From positions 6,082 through 13,794 of the forward strand of contig NVVI01000053.1 of the NCBI GenBank assembly GCA_002402165.1: a stretch of DNA of 7,713 bases. Direction: 5' to 3'. Below are positions 5,953 through 7,713 of the stretch, in pieces. The translations under genes and the position numbers were made by a program. The stretch is from Flavobacteriales bacterium (GTDB lineage: Bacteria > Bacteroidota > Bacteroidia > Flavobacteriales_E > Vicingaceae). Within the stretch, counting starts at the first letter, position 1. Every line of letters starts with the position of its first letter. The notes beneath the pieces are model-generated. The model had not been told where the DNA came from. It searched no databases and saw only the letters and a program-made list of their open reading frames with translations.

Positions 5953-7567
5953 TATACATTTTATTTCCAACAATAATTTTAACAAAATAAACTCCTTTTG
6001 GTTGACCTGTTACCTTAATTGTTATATTATTAGTAGTACTATTTTTACTAAACACTTTTTTACTCAGAATATCATACACCTCAATTAAAACGGGTTTACC
6101 ATTATTTTCTATATTCACATTAAATATCCCCGTAGTTGGGTTGGGGTAAATATTAAAGTTAGCGTTAGAAATTTCATCTAAATCATCGTTAAAAAGTGCT
6201 CTATTATTTAATACTGGCTGATAAGAATTGTTTGTTTCACCTTTTGAATAAGTAACATTAGTTGGCTGACCAGGCCGCATAAAACTCCCACAGTTTAGAC
6301 CTCCATCAATTCTATATTCGCCTGCATATAAAGTAGAATTAGGGTTTATTGTAATTAATTCTTCAGCTACAACATCTGCACTGATTGTTGAATTATTAAT
6401 AGTAATAAATTTACCATATACATTACTTGTTATGTTTGTATTGTTGAGGGTACGATTATCCTCATAAAAGTGAATGTAATTGGTGTATTCAGTCCATCCA
6501 TTATAACCAGAGCTTGCTAATTTAACACGATATGTCTGTCCACTATAAAAAGTTATATAAGGAGAAGGTAAATAACTACGTAAATCAAACGCCCCCAGAC
6601 TAACCTGAAAGCTTCCTCCACTAGAGGTAATATTTAATGCAGAGGCAGGGAATGCTTGCCATTTGGAGTAGACTGGTCCCACGGGAGCTAAAGTATTACT
6701 ATTTACTAATGTAACAGAAATAAAAATTTCAGCATAATAAGCTCTACAAGTCCATACTGGAAAACCATTTTGACTATAAGAAAAATATCCTCCTGCACTT
6801 TGTATGTTACTGCATTCATTACTAAAAAAATAACTACCATCTACACTTCTAACTTTAGGATAAAAAAAAGGCGAACAACCATTTGATAAAGTTACAGGGT
6901 TAGAAACACAAACTTCAACAAGCCCTTGTTTCCCATCAACGTAAAAACCAGCTGGTTCAAGTTGTCCATCTTTACAGTCAGATAGTGGTACTCCATTTGA
7001 ACCTCCAGGTCCCAAATCATCTCCAGCACAATAGGTATTCATTTTTCTATTAGTAATAGACGGAATTCCTTGTGGAGTTAAATAAAATGACAGGCCATTA
7101 AGAAAAGAACCATCTAGTTTTCCATAACCAGTAATTTTATTAAGATAGCAATCATCGGTCCCTACCGGCTTCTTTCCATAATGTACTTGCCCTATAACTC
7201 TGTGATTATTATCAAATAATGGAGATCCTGAAGAGCCTCCTTGAGTAGTTCCTTGATCCCAATCTACCTCATAGTGCGAGGTAGAAAAATTAACTAAATT
7301 ATTAGCTAAAGAAATCTTTTTAACATCCCCAGCAGGATGGTGTATTCCAACAACTGACCCCTGATTGTTTCCTCTTGCGTCCCAACCAGCATAACACACT
7401 CCATATCCTTGGAGCTCTAATTCTGTCATTTCCAAATCAAGTAATAAATAATCTGTAGTTACATCAGCTGTTAAAAAATCTGCTCCATATTTTGATTGGC
7501 CATTATATGCGGAAACATTAGACCCATCATCACCACATCCGGTTGTTTGATGATTAAACATGAACAT
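5930..7567 (-). CDS. Lys-C-like trypsin-fold serine protease with T9SS sorting domain, N-terminally truncated (probable pseudogene)
   Basis: A 545-residue reading frame for a secreted protease of the lysyl-endopeptidase-like S1 group. Visible in order: MFMFNHQTTGC, the probable catalytic Asp in TTDYLLLDLEM (about residue 39), YAGWD, the characteristic GIHHPAGDVKKIS (about 74-86), and the catalytic Ser in GGSSGSPLFDNNHRVIGQ (Ser at about 113). A long middle region with scattered cysteines follows, then a T9SS type A sorting domain beginning at NFNIYPNPTTGIFNVNI and ending YNEKIIYQ, which would direct export across the outer membrane. The frame is open back to 7621 (RTIGGNVNTNSSFDYSTW), in family-like sequence before the ATG at 7567, but it then meets a TAA. 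The signal peptide, any propeptide and the catalytic-His segment (normally LTANHC) are missing, so the product should be neither exported nor active. The end overlaps the barrel gene. Confidence 0.82.
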   Translation of the reverse strand: MFMFNHQTTGCGDDGSNVSAYNGQSKYGADFLTADVTTDYLLLDLEMTELELQGYGVCYAGWDARGNNQGSVVGIHHPAGDVKKISLANNLVNFSTSHYEVDWDQGTTQGGSSGSPLFDNNHRVIGQVHYGKKPVGTDDCYLNKITGYGKLDGSFLNGLSFYLTPQGIPSITNRKMNTYCAGDDLGPGGSNGVPLSDCKDGQLEPAGFYVDGKQGLVEVCVSNPVTLSNGCSPFFYPKVRSVDGSYFFSNECSNIQSAGGYFSYSQNGFPVWTCRAYYAEIFISVTLVNSNTLAPVGPVYSKWQAFPASALNITSSGGSFQVSLGAFDLRSYLPSPYITFYSGQTYRVKLASSGYNGWTEYTNYIHFYEDNRTLNNTNITSNVYGKFITINNSTISADVVAEELITINPNSTLYAGEYRIDGGLNCGSFMRPGQPTNVTYSKGETNNSYQPVLNNRALFNDDLDEISNANFNIYPNPTTGIFNVNIENNGKPVLIEVYDILSKKVFSKNSTTNNITIKVTGQPKGVYFVKIIVGNKMYNEKIIYQ

Positions 7568-7621
7568 CCAAGTGCTGTAATCAAAACTTGAATTCGTATT
7601 AACATTACCTCCTATTGTACG

Positions 7622-7713
7622 TTAAGATACATGGTTTACAAAAGTTAAAGATTAGGCTTTACACTAAATTAGTTTCTAACCTTATTGATTTTTCTTTATT
7701 TCGTAATTCATTT
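7622..7713 (-). pseudogene. Possible decayed N-terminal coding sequence of the protease
   Basis: No frame is open through this stretch. Read on the minus strand with small shifts, it gives fragments that resemble the segment that should precede the protease frame: VKPNL (7662-7648), then LTFVNHV (in a second frame, NH at 7636-7631). The family normally reads K/R-P-Y-x-L-T-A-N-H-C here, about 20 residues before the W-x-F-x-F-N motif; the spacing to STWMFMFN is about right. Putting back one T after the first codon base of CAT-GT would restore NHC. The match is by eye on short, damaged text, and the stretch could equally be plain intergenic DNA. Confidence 0.3.

Noticed and set aside
7636..7650. 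TTTAACTTTTG on the minus strand as a promoter for the protease frame
   Set aside because: The spacing is TA-nnn-TTTG rather than TAnnTTTG, no -33 element fits, and the frame downstream lacks a signal peptide, so a start there makes little sense.
7659..7713. Minus-strand frame NELRNKEKSIRLETNLV ending at 7659 as the C-terminus of another gene
   Set aside because: Only 17 residues are visible, with no recognisable content; it cannot be told apart from decayed protease sequence or chance.

Overview
The window is AT-rich DNA that looks like the phylum Bacteroidota, probably Flavobacteriia or close relatives. Supporting signs are type IX secretion system (T9SS) type A C-terminal sorting domains, exported proteins whose mature end starts with Gln after the signal peptide, a TAnnTTTG promoter element, starts without clear Shine-Dalgarno sequences, and tightly packed overlapping genes. 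The genus cannot be fixed from this sequence. No tRNA, rRNA, CRISPR array, insertion sequence or phage gene was seen.

Plus-strand half (27-4011): four intact genes. The first is myo-inositol-1-phosphate synthase. A strong palindromic terminator and a TAnnTTTG promoter sitting almost on the next start codon follow it. Then come a PgpA-family phosphatase and a GtrA-family membrane protein, overlapping by 4 bases. Together these three suggest an inositol-phospholipid module: the synthase makes inositol phosphate, a CDP-alcohol phosphotransferase not present here would attach it to lipid, the PgpA-like enzyme could dephosphorylate the product, and GtrA could move a lipid-linked group across the membrane. 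The step assignments beyond the synthase are inference. A lipoprotein solute-binding protein of the oligopeptide ABC family follows, with no permease or ATPase beside it.

Minus-strand half (about 7713 down to 4048): a chain of exported-protein genes, each overlapping or nearly touching the next. In transcription order they are a Lys-C-like trypsin-fold protease with a T9SS sorting domain, a 241-residue probable outer-membrane beta-barrel, an orphan T9SS sorting domain with no protein body, a small lipocalin-like lipoprotein, and a second beta-barrel of about 176 residues. Only the 241-residue barrel looks intact. The protease has lost its signal peptide and catalytic-His region; the lipoprotein and the second barrel are each broken by a single extra C just after their signal peptides; the orphan sorting domain has lost its body and carries another one-base break.

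The main conclusion is that the right half is either a decaying surface/secretion operon or a stretch with clustered one-base sequence errors, while the left half is clean housekeeping and lipid metabolism. Re-joining the frames recovers two genes that a plain reading would annotate as N-terminally truncated hypothetical proteins.
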